Assembly (NCBI GenBank): GCA_023055425.1
Contig: JALGPY010000003.1
Coordinates: forward strand, 53,925,891 to 53,989,890
Source: Linanthus parryae
Lineage: Eukaryota; Streptophyta; Magnoliopsida; Ericales; Polemoniaceae
Direction: 5' to 3'
Length of the DNA: 64,000 bases
The position numbers and the translations under genes were made by a program. Shown one piece after another: positions 12,019 to 23,231 of the stretch; position 1 is the first letter of the stretch, and every line of letters starts with the position of its first letter. The notes under the pieces were generated by a model. The model did not search any database and was not told the DNA's origin. It saw only the letters and a program-made list of their open reading frames with translations.

Positions 12019-14507
12019 GCGAGAGCTATTGATGGAGAGCAATAGTAAGGCAGTTGGCTAACCCCACGCCCCGCAGCAGAATGCTGTAGCGGATAGGAGG
12101 AATATGATACTACTAGAGATGGTCTGATGTATGATAGTGCGTGCAAAGTACTTGTTACCTACTCCGAGGAGACAATTTGCTAAACGGGTATCGACATACT
12201 CAACCACGAGCCCACCAAGTCTATAGCCACTACACCCTACGAGATGTGGACCAAAAGGCAACCTATATGAAGTCACCTTAGGCCATGTGGATCGGCATAT
12301 TATGTGCTAACTAAAAATTCAAGTCAGGAAGAGGTTCGTTGAGAAGTAAGTCTCTACGAAACAGAGGTTTCACTGATGACGCCCTATCCCTAATTGATCA
12401 ACAGAAAACAGTTCCTATGGATCTTTACGATAGTGAGAGTGACTTGCATGGTGAACAACCCATCATAGATTATGACTATGCAGAGGAAACCTCTTTGCGC
12501 ATGAAATTTGGAGCGTACACCGTAGATGATTTGACATCAAAGAGTAGACCATGATGGTCACTACGCAAGATGATGATGAACCTATGATATCGTCCCAGGC
12601 TCTTTCATGACCTGACAAGAAGGAAATGAAAGTTGGACTATAGATGGAAGAAACGTATGTTCATGGAGTAACGTATCTTCTTATGCTATTCGGAGCACTC
12701 TAGGGGTTTCGTATTCTTCACGCAACAACCGATTAGTAGTGTATCGAAAATGAATTCACGAGATATATGTTTTCTCATAGGAGATGACTATAACCAGGAT
12801 AATAACTCGTAGAGATGATGATATCGGTGAGCACGGAGGAACCGCTAGACGACACTCATTCCTTAGTCGATTATGAAGAATTAGTTTCTCAAGGATCCTA
12901 TGGACAGGGGGAGTGGCTTTCCAAGCGAGCTGCCCATCCATAAGGGATGAGAGCAAGTGATGATCCTCCTATGCAAATGCATTTCTCATAGGAGCATACC
13001 GCATTGATTGCTTGAGTTCGAAGGGATGACCTTTGAGGTCACCTTGCATAAATGATAGGACATAAGGCCTTATCGTTCCCTAATTATGAAGAATGAAAAG
13101 AAAGCTTTACATGATAAGTTAGAGTCTATAAGGGGCCAACCAAGTTTAATATTAGGTTGACTTTCTGACTGGATGTAATACTATTGGAGATCAGTGGATT
13201 TCCAAGGTCAATCAGAGACCCATATGGAAGTGTGGTAAGGCATATGACTTGCATAGAAGCGAAAAAGCCTACAGTCAGTCAGAGTGTAGTCATTGACAAG
13301 AAATTCTCCCAAATAGGGTATAGAGAATTACGTTGATTCGCTTGATATCAGCAATAGTTGTTTCATATGCTGCATGTTGTTTTATACGTGCATGATATGT
13401 TACATTTCCTATACTAGCATAGAGCATGTCACGCAGACACAAGGTCGGCTCACTCACACAAGCGACCGCCTTTGTAATATCCTGGATAAGTCTAGGTGAG
13501 GTAGAAGATGAGACAGGATCCCGATAAGAGCTAGAGGCCTATGATATGATACGAGACGCCTATCATATAAGGCATATGGACTTTGATAAGAGCTAGAGGT
13601 CTATCATTAGAACGAGATGTCTGTAAGATGGGCTCAATTTTCGCATTGGAATATGTTCCAAGGTGAGTTTATTAATCGATCATGGTTAATACCCCAAGCC
13701 ATGTATAGTCTGCGTAGAGAAAGCCAGATGAGAGAACTAATTTCAGTTCGCAAATGTGTAACACGTCAATACTCGGGTTGGTAGTCATAAGGGCTACTAG
13801 ACTAAAATATGAATAGTGGTCCTTAAGGGAAAAGGCATGCGCTCTTATCAGAGTTCAAACACTATGGCACATATTTTCCCCGAGATATTGTATGCTTATG
13901 AGTGACCAGAGGTGATGAGTAGAATTAGTCCCTGAGATTTCTCATCGTGTGAGCCTAGTCGATCATACAAATATGATTGACACAATATACCCTTTGTACT
14001 TTCATATGTGTTGCAAAGAGACGGGTATGTGGTGCTACTTTGGCATCACACCTTACGACTATGGATGATTCGGCCTTCCGGACACTGCTGGGAAAGCTAC
14101 TGAGCCGATTCTTAGCAACACGAGCATGAATGGAAAGATTCTCATTGCATCACTCTTTGTTATTTCACTGGGCCCACCTACAAGATCCATCGAGATCATG
14201 CAGGATATGAATATAATAAAGGAGATGTGGACTCACTGGAACATGGCCTATGTGACATGGAAGGTGTTCGTGATCCACGAGCTGAAAATCAAAGCGAATC
14301 TGGGGGATATGAGATTTTTTAGTAACTCTGCATTGTTTTTAGAGGTTGAGCCTTCCTGCGCTGGCTCTATGTGTTTGGTGTACGGATCTCCCGAAATGAA
14401 GGTACTCTCATCGGTAACATGCAACGACCACAATAATACTTTTTGTAGATGATAGTAGTTGGAGATTGATGGAGACTAGATGAAGCGTATGTGAAGCCCC
14501 ATTGCGT
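12019..14507 (+). other. Outer Copia interior, right part, decayed
   Basis: This region lies between the integrase remnant and the polypurine tract and should correspond to reverse transcriptase and RNase H. I could not recognise either. A 71-codon frame at 12,339-12,554 and a 108-codon frame at 14,126-14,452 have no features I can name. A short direct repeat (gataagagctagagg) occurs near 13,524 and 13,588. Confidence 0.45.
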
Positions 14508-14517
14508 GAGTGGGAGA
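14508..14517 (+). other. Polypurine tract of outer Copia
   Basis: gagtgggaga directly precedes the TG of the right LTR, the normal position and composition for a Copia polypurine tract. Confidence 0.65.
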
Positions 14518-14756
14518 TGTTAGAAAATTACGTTATGCGCCCATATGGGGTGCACATGTAATTAGTCATAACCTTGTTGGGTTAGCTGAAATAAGGAACA
14601 AACCCTAAGGGTTAGTAGCAAAGGAACAAACCTTAAGGGGTTAGTAGCAAACTGGCCTAGAACTTTTCCTATATAAGGATGCAGCCTCCTACTGAATAAG
14701 CTAGCAGTAGAGCTGAAAAACTGTAGAGATCATGTGCTCACCGGACACAGTTCTAG
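14518..14756 (+). repeat. Truncated 3' LTR of outer Copia
   Basis: The first ~239 bp of the LTR are present, including the TATA region, up to ttctag. The following gtgattatacataaaattg is U1-repeat sequence. In intact units the same repeat sequence is preceded by accaaactag, so CTAG is common to both partners at the break. Confidence 0.85.
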
Positions 14757-15118
14757 TGATTATACATAAAATTGATTTATTTTCAGATAGACACACATGT
14801 TTTATGCGGCGTATAAAAAGGATTAGTTACCCAAGAGGGTAACACCAACATTACTGTTGGGGCACTGTCACAATCTGTCTAGAGGTTTCGTATGTTTAAT
14901 GCCCAAACACCAATAGGTGGTGCGTTAACTTATTCGACAGTGATACACTACCAGTGATACACTTTTTTGAGTGTGACAATTGACAAACCCTAAGTTTAAC
15001 AACAGCGCATCAAATTCTTATTTGTTCTTTTCAGTTCAATAAATCTGGTATATGAGCCTCTTGGCTTACACAATACTAAATTATTTTTTTCAAGGGAGGG
15101 TTTCACTACAGTAGCTTG

Positions 15119-15120
15119 TA

Positions 15121-15200
<80 letters not shown>
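15119..15200. repeat. (ATT)n microsatellite, unit 1
   Basis: A trinucleotide run lies at a fixed place ~0.9 kb upstream of the U1 gene. Homologous runs occur at about 18,041-18,125, 20,961-21,051, 45,743-45,836, 48,653-48,750, 51,578-51,691, 56,377-56,452, 59,320-59,392 and 62,197-62,262. They vary in length and interruptions, and units 8-9 add (ATC)n. Confidence 0.95.
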
Positions 15201-15201
<1 letters not shown>

Positions 15202-15917
15202 CATTTTTATTCAACTTGACTCTTGCTGTTCCTTAGCGTTTCCTATCAATTTCTTAGATCAACAAAACAAAAACAAATGCTAAAATTGAGTTTCTTTTAT
15301 ATTTTTCCAGAAGTGAACAGAGAATCCAATTTTGCTGTAGAGTAAATGATGTGGCGTTGCTCTAACCATACATCACAGAACACATATTAAAGAAGAAGAA
15401 TGAGCGGCAGACAAAATAAAGTTGATATCCTGGATATCCTGACATGTCATGTGATGCATTGATTAGAATATCGTGTCAAACTTGCTCTTGGAGCAAACAA
15501 TAATTACCCTCTCAATTGGCCACCAAAAGCTAATAGAAATCTAATTAGTTGTTCTTTTATATCCTTTTTCAACATATTTATCTTGACGGGTTTCATATCT
15601 GGAAGCCAGGCAGCCTTCTTCTTGGTTTTCTTATTCTCATGAGAGTACCCCTGCAACAAAAGAGTCCTCTCTGGTCTCTAGCTTTGCTTGAGGCAAATTG
15701 TTTTTGAGTCGGAGCAATCATCCTGTTTCAACCCACGCCTGTTGATTTAGTAGAGAATGTTAGGACGGCGGAGGCGCAATTAGCTCTTCTTGTATAGAAT
15801 CTAGACTTGTTGCTTGTTCTGAAACCCTTCTAGGATCCCAGCTTCTTAGTACTTTATAACAGAGTGGGGGATCCAGTGGAACTCTGGCACCAAACACACT
15901 CAAATATTGCTTTAGCC

Positions 15918-16046
15918 TCCCGCATCGAGCAATTGGCGACACTATGAAAAAACTCAAATATTGCTTTTGCCTCCCACATCGAGCAATTGGCGACACTATG
16001 AAAAAGAGACGAGTACATAAATAAAAAGTATTGTGCACTGGACAAC
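15918..16046 (+). promoter_or_regulatory. U1 gene 1 promoter with duplicated upstream element
   Basis: The proximal upstream sequence element tcccacatcga is at 15,972-15,982. A TATA-like box ataaataaaa starts at 16,017, and transcription should start at 16,047. The 35-bp gap between element and TATA is the four-helical-turn spacing of RNA polymerase II plant snRNA genes. Pol III types have about ten bases less. A second copy of the element, 54 bp further upstream (15,918), reads tcccgcatcga, one base off consensus. Confidence 0.88.
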
Positions 16047-16197
16047 ATACTTACCTGGACGGGGTCAATGGGTATCCAAGAAAACCCATGGCCTAGGGTG
16101 GTGAACTCCCTTGCACATATGAGTGTTACCGGTCTAAGACGTGGAGTCTACGTCATAATTTGTGGCTGAGTGGGCCTGCGTCCGCGCGGCCCCTACC
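16047..16197 (+). ncRNA. U1: U1 spliceosomal snRNA, gene 1
   Basis: The gene gives the RNA core of U1 snRNP, which base-pairs with 5' splice sites through its 5' end. The start atacttacctg is exactly the conserved U1 5' end. The next ~40 nt (ggacggggtcaatggg ... cccatggcctagg) match plant U1 stem-loop I and its flanks. The stem-loop II loop core ttgcac, the Sm site ataatttgtgg and the terminal stem (ggcctgcg ... cgcggcccc) follow in order. It is 151 nt, slightly shorter than usual plant U1 because stem-loop III is abbreviated. Private changes here are T for G in the stem II 3' arm (tatgag for taggag) and in the last stem (gtgggcc for ggggcc), both weakening stems, so this copy may be impaired. 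Confidence 0.9.
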
Positions 16198-16423
16198 AAG
16201 TTATTAGTTCAGAATTATAATTTAATTTTTGGCGTGCCATTTTTTCTGAGAATTTGTAGTTAGCAGCCATGTTAGTTTCATAAAATACAGTTTGGCTGGC
16301 TATAGGCAAATTACACAGTCGGGCTGGCTTCTTAAAGAAGTGTTTCAGTAGGCTATGTACTTGGTGCAGTGCAACGGGATTTCAGCTAACACCATTACAT
16401 GAAACTAAAGCATTAATTGTCAC

Positions 16424-17935
16424 TCTAATACACTTAGAAAAATTAACAAATTTTGGTTCTGGATGGACAACAAATTTTGTATCTTTGTGAAGACAACTAC
16501 AGCTTCATCTTGTCCAAATTGAAGCTCAAGCCCAACAACATATATATGAAGCTGTCTTCTCGGTCACTGCTGTCCAAAGCTCAATGGGGTTGTCTCTTTG
16601 TGTGATTCGAAAAGAGTTGGTTGGTTGGAATCTGTTAAAAAACAATATCATCCGATGATTCAAGTGAAATCCGGCCTGCCCGGCGAGCATCTAATGATAT
16701 TTTGATGCTCTCAATGTTACTACAATGTCGCGAACAAACACAACCAAATAATTTCATCATATCCAGTCTTAGCTGAAGCTTTCAGTCTGTAAAATGCCGT
16801 ACTAAACTGGTGATTATAACAAAAGTCCGTGATTGAAGTTGATTATGTTTTCAGTTAGACAAAATGTTTTTATTTACATACGCAGTGTATAAAAAAGGAT
16901 TAGTTACCCAAAGAGGGTAACAGCATCATTACTGTTGGGGCATTGTCGCAATCTGTGTCTAATGGTCGAGTTTAATGCCCAAACACCAATAGATGGTGCG
17001 TTGACTCAGTCATCACTGATACACTATGAGAGATACACTTTGAGTGTGACAAGTCACATACCCTAAGTTTAACATTAACGCATCAAATAAGTACGGTTCG
17101 AGCAATGCGGGACTTTGTTATGAACGTAATTTAAAATAAGGATATAATCGATTGATTTAGATTCGATTTAAAAGGCCTAAAGAAGAAAATTATCCAGCAA
17201 TGACGAGGAAACTACATACATGACTGCGAAAGAAAGGAATTATGGGAGGTGAAAAGGCTTGGAGCATCCCTATGGATAAAAGTTTTGACTGCAAGCCCTA
17301 ATACACTAGAAAAATTAACAAATTTGGTTTCTTGAGGGGCAAAAATTGAGCACACCATAACCAGTTTTTGTATCTTTGTGAAGACAACTACACCTTCATC
17401 TTGTCCAAATTGAAGCTCAAGCCCAACAACATATATATGAAGCTGTCTTCTCGGTAACTGCTGCCCAAAGCTTAATGGGAAGAGTTGGTTGGTTGGAATC
17501 GGTTAAAAACAATATCATGAGATGATTCAAGTGAAACTGGCCTGCGCAGGCAAGCATCTAGTGATATTTTGATGCTCACAAAGTTACTACAATATCACGA
17601 ACAAACACAACTAAATAGTTTATTCATATCCAGTCTAAGTTGACATTTTCAGTCTGTAACTTGTCCTACCAAACTAGTGATTATACATAAAATTGATTTA
17701 TTTTCAGATAGACACACATGTTTTATGCGGCGTATAAAAAGGATTAGTTACCCAAAGAGGGTAACACCAACATTACTGTTGGGGCACTGTCATAATCTGT
17801 CTAGAGGATTCGTGTGTTTAATGCCCAAACACCAATAGGTGGTGCGTTAACTTATTCGACAGTGATACACTACCAGAGATACACTTTTTGAGTGTGACAA
17901 TTGACAAACCCTAAGTTTAACAACAGCGCATCAAA
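16424..17935. repeat. Internal ~0.65-kb direct duplication within each U1 unit
   Basis: Copy one (about 16,424-17,095) and copy two (about 17,297-17,935) share the same order of blocks. These are acac..tagaaaaattaac, tgtccaaattgaagctcaag, acatatatatgaagctgtct, aaggattagttaccc, a box with caaacaccaatag, and the end gcatcaa. About 200 bp separate them. The two copies differ at many positions within a unit, whereas each copy is nearly identical between units. The duplication therefore predates amplification of the array. Function is unknown and no coding frame is conserved. Confidence 0.85.
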
Positions 17936-18041
17936 TTTGTATTTGTTCTTTTCAGTTCAATAAATCTGGTATATGAGCCTCTTGGCTTACACAATACTAA
18001 ATTATTTTTTTCAAGGGAGGGTTTCACTACAGTAGCTTGTA

Positions 18042-18125
<84 letters not shown>

Positions 18126-18844
18126 CATCATTTTTATTCAACTTGACTCTTGCTGTTCCTTAGCGTTTCCTATCAATTTCTTAGATCAACAAAACAAAAA
18201 CAAATGCTAAAATTTAGTTTCTTTTATATTTTTCCAGAAGTGAACAAAGAATCCAATTTTGCTGTAGAGTAAATGATGTGGCGTTGCTCTAACCATACAT
18301 CACAGAACACATATTAAAGAAGAAGAATGAGCGGCAGACAAAATAAAGTTGATATCCTGGATATCCTGACATGTCATGTGATGCATTGATTAGAATATCG
18401 TGTCAAACTTGCTCTTGGAGCAAACAATAATTACCCTCTCAATTGGCCACCAAAAGCTAATAGAAATCTAATTAGTTGTTCTTTTATATCCTTTTTCAAC
18501 ATATTTATCTTGACGGGTTTCATATCTGGAAGCCAGGCAGCCTTCTTCTTGGTTTTCTTATTCTCATGAGAGTACCCCTGCAACAAAAGAGTCCTCTCTG
18601 GTCTCTAGCTTTGCTTGAGGCAAATTGTTTTTGAGTCGGAGCAATCATCCTGTTTCAACCCACGCCTGTTGATTTAGTAGAGAATGTTAGGACGGCGGAG
18701 GCGCAATTAGCTCTTCTTGTATAGAATCTAGACTTGTTGCTTGTTCTGAAACCCTTCTAGGATCCCAGCTTCTTAGTACTTTATAACAGAGTGGGGGATC
18801 CAGTGGAACTCTGGCACCAAACACACTCAAATATTGCTTTAGCC

Positions 18845-18973
18845 TCCCGCATCGAGCAATTGGCGACACTATGAAAAAACTCAAATATTGCTTTTGCCTC
18901 CCACATCGAGCAATTGGCGACACTATGAAAAAGAGACGAGTACATAAATAAAAAGTATTGTGCACTGGACAAC
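18845..18973 (+). promoter_or_regulatory. U1 gene 2 promoter
   Basis: Same layout as gene 1: distal element tcccgcatcga at 18,845, proximal tcccacatcga at 18,899, TATA-like ataaataaaa about 30 bp before the start. The proximal element is a perfect match. Confidence 0.88.
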
Positions 18974-19124
18974 ATACTTACCTGGACGGGGTCAATGGGT
19001 ATCCAAGAAAACCCATGGCCTAGGGTGGTGAACTCCCTTGCACATAGGAGTGTTACCGGTCTAAGACGTGGAGTCTACGTCATAATTTGTGGCTGAGGGG
19101 GCCTGCGTCCGCGCGGCCCCTACC
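18974..19124 (+). ncRNA. U1: U1 spliceosomal snRNA, gene 2
   Basis: This is the consensus form of the left class: stem-loop II loop cttgcacata with an intact ctcc/ggag stem, the Sm site, and an intact terminal stem (ggggcc with ggcccc). Genes 4, 5 and 6 appear identical to it. The loop of stem I reads atccaagaaa, where plant U1 normally has gatcaagaag, the binding site for U1-70K. Confidence 0.93.
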
Positions 19125-20961
19125 AAGTTATTAGTTCATAATTATAATTTAATTTTTGGCGTGCCATTTTTTTCTGAGAATTTGTAGTTAGCAGCCATGT
19201 TAGTTTCATAAAATACGGTTTGGCTGGCTATAGGCAAATTACACAGTCGGGCTGGCTTCTTAAAGAAGTGTTTCAGTAGGCTATGTACTTGGTGCAGTGC
19301 AACGGGATTTCAGCTAACACCATTACATGAAACTAAAGTATTAATTGTCACTCTAATACACTTAGAAAAATTAACAAATTTTGGTTCTGGATGGACAACA
19401 AATTTTGTATCTTTGTGAAGACAACTACAGCTTCATCTTGTCCAAATTGAAGCTCAAGCCCAACAACATATATATGAAGCTGTCTTCTCGGTCACTGCTG
19501 TCCAAAGCTCAATGGGGTTGTCTCTTTGTGTGATTCGAAAAGAGTTGGTTGGTTGGAATCAGTTAAAAAACAATATCATCCGATGATTCAAGTGAAATCC
19601 GGCCTGCCCGGCGAGCATCTAATGATATTTTGATGCTCTCAATGTTACTACAATGTCGCGAACAAACACAACCAAATAATTTCATCATATCCAGTCTTAG
19701 CTGAAGCTTTCAGTCTGTAAATTGCCGTACTATACTGGTGATTATAACAAAAGTCCGTTGATTATGTTTTCAGTTAGACAAAATGTTTTTATTTACATAC
19801 GCAGTGTATAAAAAAGGATTAGTTACCCAAAGAGGGTAACATCATCATTACTGTTGGGGCATTGTCGCAATCTGTGTCTAATGGTCGAGTTTAATGCCCA
19901 AACACCAATAGATGGTGCGTTGACTCAGTCATCACTGATACACTATGAGAGATACACTTTGAGTGTAACAAGTCACATACCCTAAGTTTAACATTAACGC
20001 ATCAATTAAGTACGGTTCGAGCAATGCGGGACTTTGTTATGAACGTAATTTAAAATAAGGATATAATCGATTGATTTAGATTCGATTTGAAAGGCCTAAA
20101 GAAGAAAATTATCCAGCAATGACGAGGAAACTACATACATGACTGCGAAAGAAAGGAATTATGGGAGGTGAAAAGGCTTGGAGCATCCCTATGGATAAAA
20201 GTTTTGACTGCAAGCCCTAATACACTAGAAAAATTAACAAATTTGGTTTCTTGAGGGGCAAAAATTGAGCACACCATAACCAGTTTTTGTATCTTTGTGA
20301 AGACAACTACACCTTCATCTTGTCCAAATTGAAGCTCAAGCCCAACAACATATATATGAAGCTGTCTTCTCGGTAACTGCTGCCCAAAGCTTAATGGGAA
20401 GAGTTGGTTGGTTGGAATCGGTTAAAAACAATATCATGAGATGATTCAAGTGAAACTGGCCTGCGCAGGCAAGCATCTAGTGATATTTTGATGCTCACAA
20501 AGTTACTACAATATCACGAACAAACAAAACTAAATAGTTTATTCATATCCAGTATAAGTTGACATTTTCAGTCTGTAACTTGTCCTACCAAACTAGTGAT
20601 TATACATAAAATTGATTTATTTTCAGATAGACACACATGTTTTATGCGGCGTATAAAAAGGATTAGTTACCCAAAGAGGGTAACACCAACATTACTGTTG
20701 GGGCACTGTCACAATCTGTCTAGAGGATTCGTGTGTTTAATGCCCAAACACCAATAGGTGGTGCGTTAACTTATTCGACAGTGATACACTACCAGAGATA
20801 CACTTTTTTGAGTGTGACAATTGACAAACCCTAAGTTTAACAACAGCGCATCAAATTTGTATTTGTTCTTTTCAGTTCAATAAATCTGGTATATGAGCCT
20901 CTTGGCTTACACAATACTAAATTATTTTTTTCAAGGGAGGGTTTCACTACAGTAGCTTGTA

Positions 20962-21054
<93 letters not shown>

Positions 21055-21758
21055 ACTTGACTCTTGCTGTTCCTTAGCGTTTCCTATCAATTTCTTAGAT
21101 CAACAAAACAAAAACAAATGCTAAAATTTAGTTTCTTTTATATTTTTCCAGAAGTGAACAAAGAATCCAATTTTGCTGTAGAGTAAATGATGTGGCGTTG
21201 CTCTAACCATACAGCACAGAACACATATTAAAGAAGAAGAATGAGCGGCAGACAAAATAAAGTTGATATCCTGGATATCCTGACATGTCATGTGATGCAT
21301 TGATTAGAATATCGTGTCAAACTTGCTCTTGGAGCAAACAATAATTACCCTCTCAATTGGCCACCAAAAGCTAATAGAAATCTAATTAGTTGTTCTTTTA
21401 TATCCTTTTTCAACATATTTATCTTGACGGGTTTCATATCTGGAAGCCAGGCAGCCTTCTTCTTGGTTTTCTTATTCTCATGAGAGTACCCCTGCAACAA
21501 AAGAGTCCTCTCTGGTTTCTAGCTTTGCTTGAGGCAAATTGTTTTTGAGTCGGAGCAATCATCATGTTTCAACCCACGCCTGTTGATTTAGTAGAGAATG
21601 TTAGGACGGCGGAGGCGCAATTAGCTCTTCTTGTATAGAATCTAGACTTGTTGCTTGTTCTGAAACCCTTCTAGGATCCCAGCTTCTTAGTACTTTATAA
21701 CAGAGTGGGGGATCCAGTGGAACTCTGGCACCAAACACACTCAAATATTGCTTTAGCC

Positions 21759-21887
21759 TCCCACATCGAGCAATTGGCGACACTATGAAAAAACTCAAAT
21801 ATTGCTTTTGCCTCCCACATCTAGCAATTGGCGACACTATGAAAAAGAGACGAGTACATAAATAAAAAGTATTGTGCACTGGACAAC
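21759..21887 (+). promoter_or_regulatory. U1 gene 3 promoter, proximal element altered
   Basis: Here the distal element (21,759) is the perfect tcccacatcga, while the proximal one (21,813) reads tcccacatcta, a G-to-T change. The TATA-like box is intact. If the upstream element needs the 35-bp spacing, this gene should be weaker than gene 2. Confidence 0.85.
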
Positions 21888-22037
21888 ATACTTACCTGGA
21901 CGGGGTCAATGGGTATCCAAGAAACCCATGGCCTAGGGTGGTGAACTCCCTTGCACATAGGAGTGTTACCGGTCTAAGACGTGGAGTCTACGTCATAATT
22001 TGTGGCTGAGGGGGCCTGCGTCCGCGCGGCCCCTACC
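21888..22037 (+). ncRNA. U1: U1 spliceosomal snRNA, gene 3
   Basis: It is as gene 2, but one A is missing from the 3' side of the stem I loop (aagaaaccc instead of aagaaaaccc), giving 150 nt and a 9-nt loop. It is the last U1 gene before the giant insertion, which starts 728 bp downstream of it. Confidence 0.92.
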
Positions 22038-22755
22038 AAGTTATTAGTTCAGAATTATAATTTAATTTTTGGCGTGCCATTTTTTTCTGAGAATTTGTAG
22101 TTAGCAGCCATGTTAGTTTCATAAAATACGGTTTGGCTGGCTATAGGCAAATTACACAGTCGGGCTGGCTTCTTAAAGAAGTGTTTCAGTAGGCTATGTA
22201 CTTGGTGCAGTGCAACGGGATTTCAGCTAACACCATTACATGAAACTAAAGCATTAATTGTCACTCTAATACACTTAGAAAAATTAACAAATTTTGGTTC
22301 TGGATGGACAACAAATTTTGTATCTTTGTGAAGACAACTACAGCTTCATCTTGTCCAAATTGAAGCTCAAGCCCAACAACATATATATGAAGCTGTCTTC
22401 TCGGTCACTGCTGTCCAAAGCTCAATGGGGTTGTCTCTTTGTGTGATTCGAAAAGAGTTGGTTGGTTGGAATCAGTTAAAAAACAATATCATCCGATGAT
22501 TCAAGTGAAATCCGGCCTGCCCGGCGAGCATCTAATGATATTTTGATGCTCTCAATGTTACTACAATGTCGCGAACAAACACAACCAAATAATTTCATCA
22601 TATCCAGTCTTAGCTGAAGCTTTCAGTCTGTAAATTGCCGTACTAGACTGGTGATTATAACAAAAGTCCGTTGATTATGTTTTCAGTTAGACAAAATGTT
22701 TTTATTTACATACGCAGTGTATAAAAAAGGATTAGTTACCCAAAGAGGGTAACAT

Positions 22756-22764
22756 CATCATTAC
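22756..22764. repeat. Left 9-bp target-site duplication of giant MULE
   Basis: catcattac. The uninterrupted units read taacatcatcattactgttgg, so joining the two flanks through one copy restores the unit exactly. Confidence 0.92.
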
Positions 22765-22786
22765 GGGGTTGTCTATGGTGCGTCCC
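22765..22786 (+). repeat. Left terminal inverted repeat of MULE
   Basis: ggggttgtctat followed by ggtgcgtccc. It matches the reverse complement of the right end at 15 of 22 positions, with the inner 11 bases (tggtgcgtccc) identical. Confidence 0.75.
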
Positions 22787-23231
22787 TTAATAGGGTTCCG
22801 TACAACTTTTTATTTTTTTTTGTGGTCCCCGCTACTACAGGACAAAATCTTTTACCCGCTATAGCAGGTAACCTCGGCTGGAGATGTAGCTGTTAACAGT
22901 TTTTCTCGCTTTAGATAAAGTTCTTAATATCTACGCGGCTAAAAGATAGAAAAGACTACCCTATAGTTAGTAGAGTTCAACAGGTAGAAGGAGTTGTCTC
23001 ATTTAAGAAAGCAGTATTAACAACATGAGTTTTATTGTTAATAAATAACGATGAAATTAACTACAAGCAGACGAATATCAACTCAGAAGTACTTTAAAGG
23101 CATGTTTAAAGATTAATACCAGAACAATTCAACAATAACATTAAAATAAGGTGGTACTTGTTCAATATCATCTCCCGGGTCGTCTTTCTTGTCAAGAAAT
23201 CACGAATAAAATCACTCTAAACAGACCTATA
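22787..23231. other. Left subterminal region of MULE
   Basis: Noncoding AT-rich sequence lies between the terminus and the transposase stop codon. A block gtggtcccc ... aggacaaaa (22,833-22,858) resembles, in inverted orientation, the two subterminal repeats at the right end. It probably also contains the 3' end of the transposase transcript. No gene is seen. Confidence 0.5.

Larger units (their letters stand above)
215..14756 (+). mobile_element. Decayed, right-truncated Copia retrotransposon hosting a nested element
   Basis: Its boundaries are a 5' LTR (215-698) and a matching but truncated 3' LTR (14,518-14,756), both opening with tgttagaaaattacgttatg. A tRNA-iMet-type primer site follows the 5' LTR and a polypurine tract (gagtgggaga) precedes the 3' LTR. 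Those signals, and remnants resembling a Copia pre-integrase/integrase region at 11.6-12.0 kb, place it in Ty1/Copia on the + strand. A second Copia (3,146-11,459) is inserted in it. The interior is heavily mutated with no long reading frame. The 3' LTR stops after about half its length, where it meets U1-array sequence. Confidence 0.85.

Noticed and set aside
15760..16048. Repeated 92- and 64-codon frames on the - strand in every U1 unit
   Set aside because: They lie antisense to the duplicated U1 promoter and the repeat in their translation mirrors the promoter duplication. No gene-like features.
16930..17010. Possible U4 snRNA in the spacer (ttggggcattgtcgcaatctg resembles the U4 5' domain)
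   Set aside because: Only about 20 nt look similar. No U4 5' end, stem or Sm site follows, and no snRNA upstream element precedes it.
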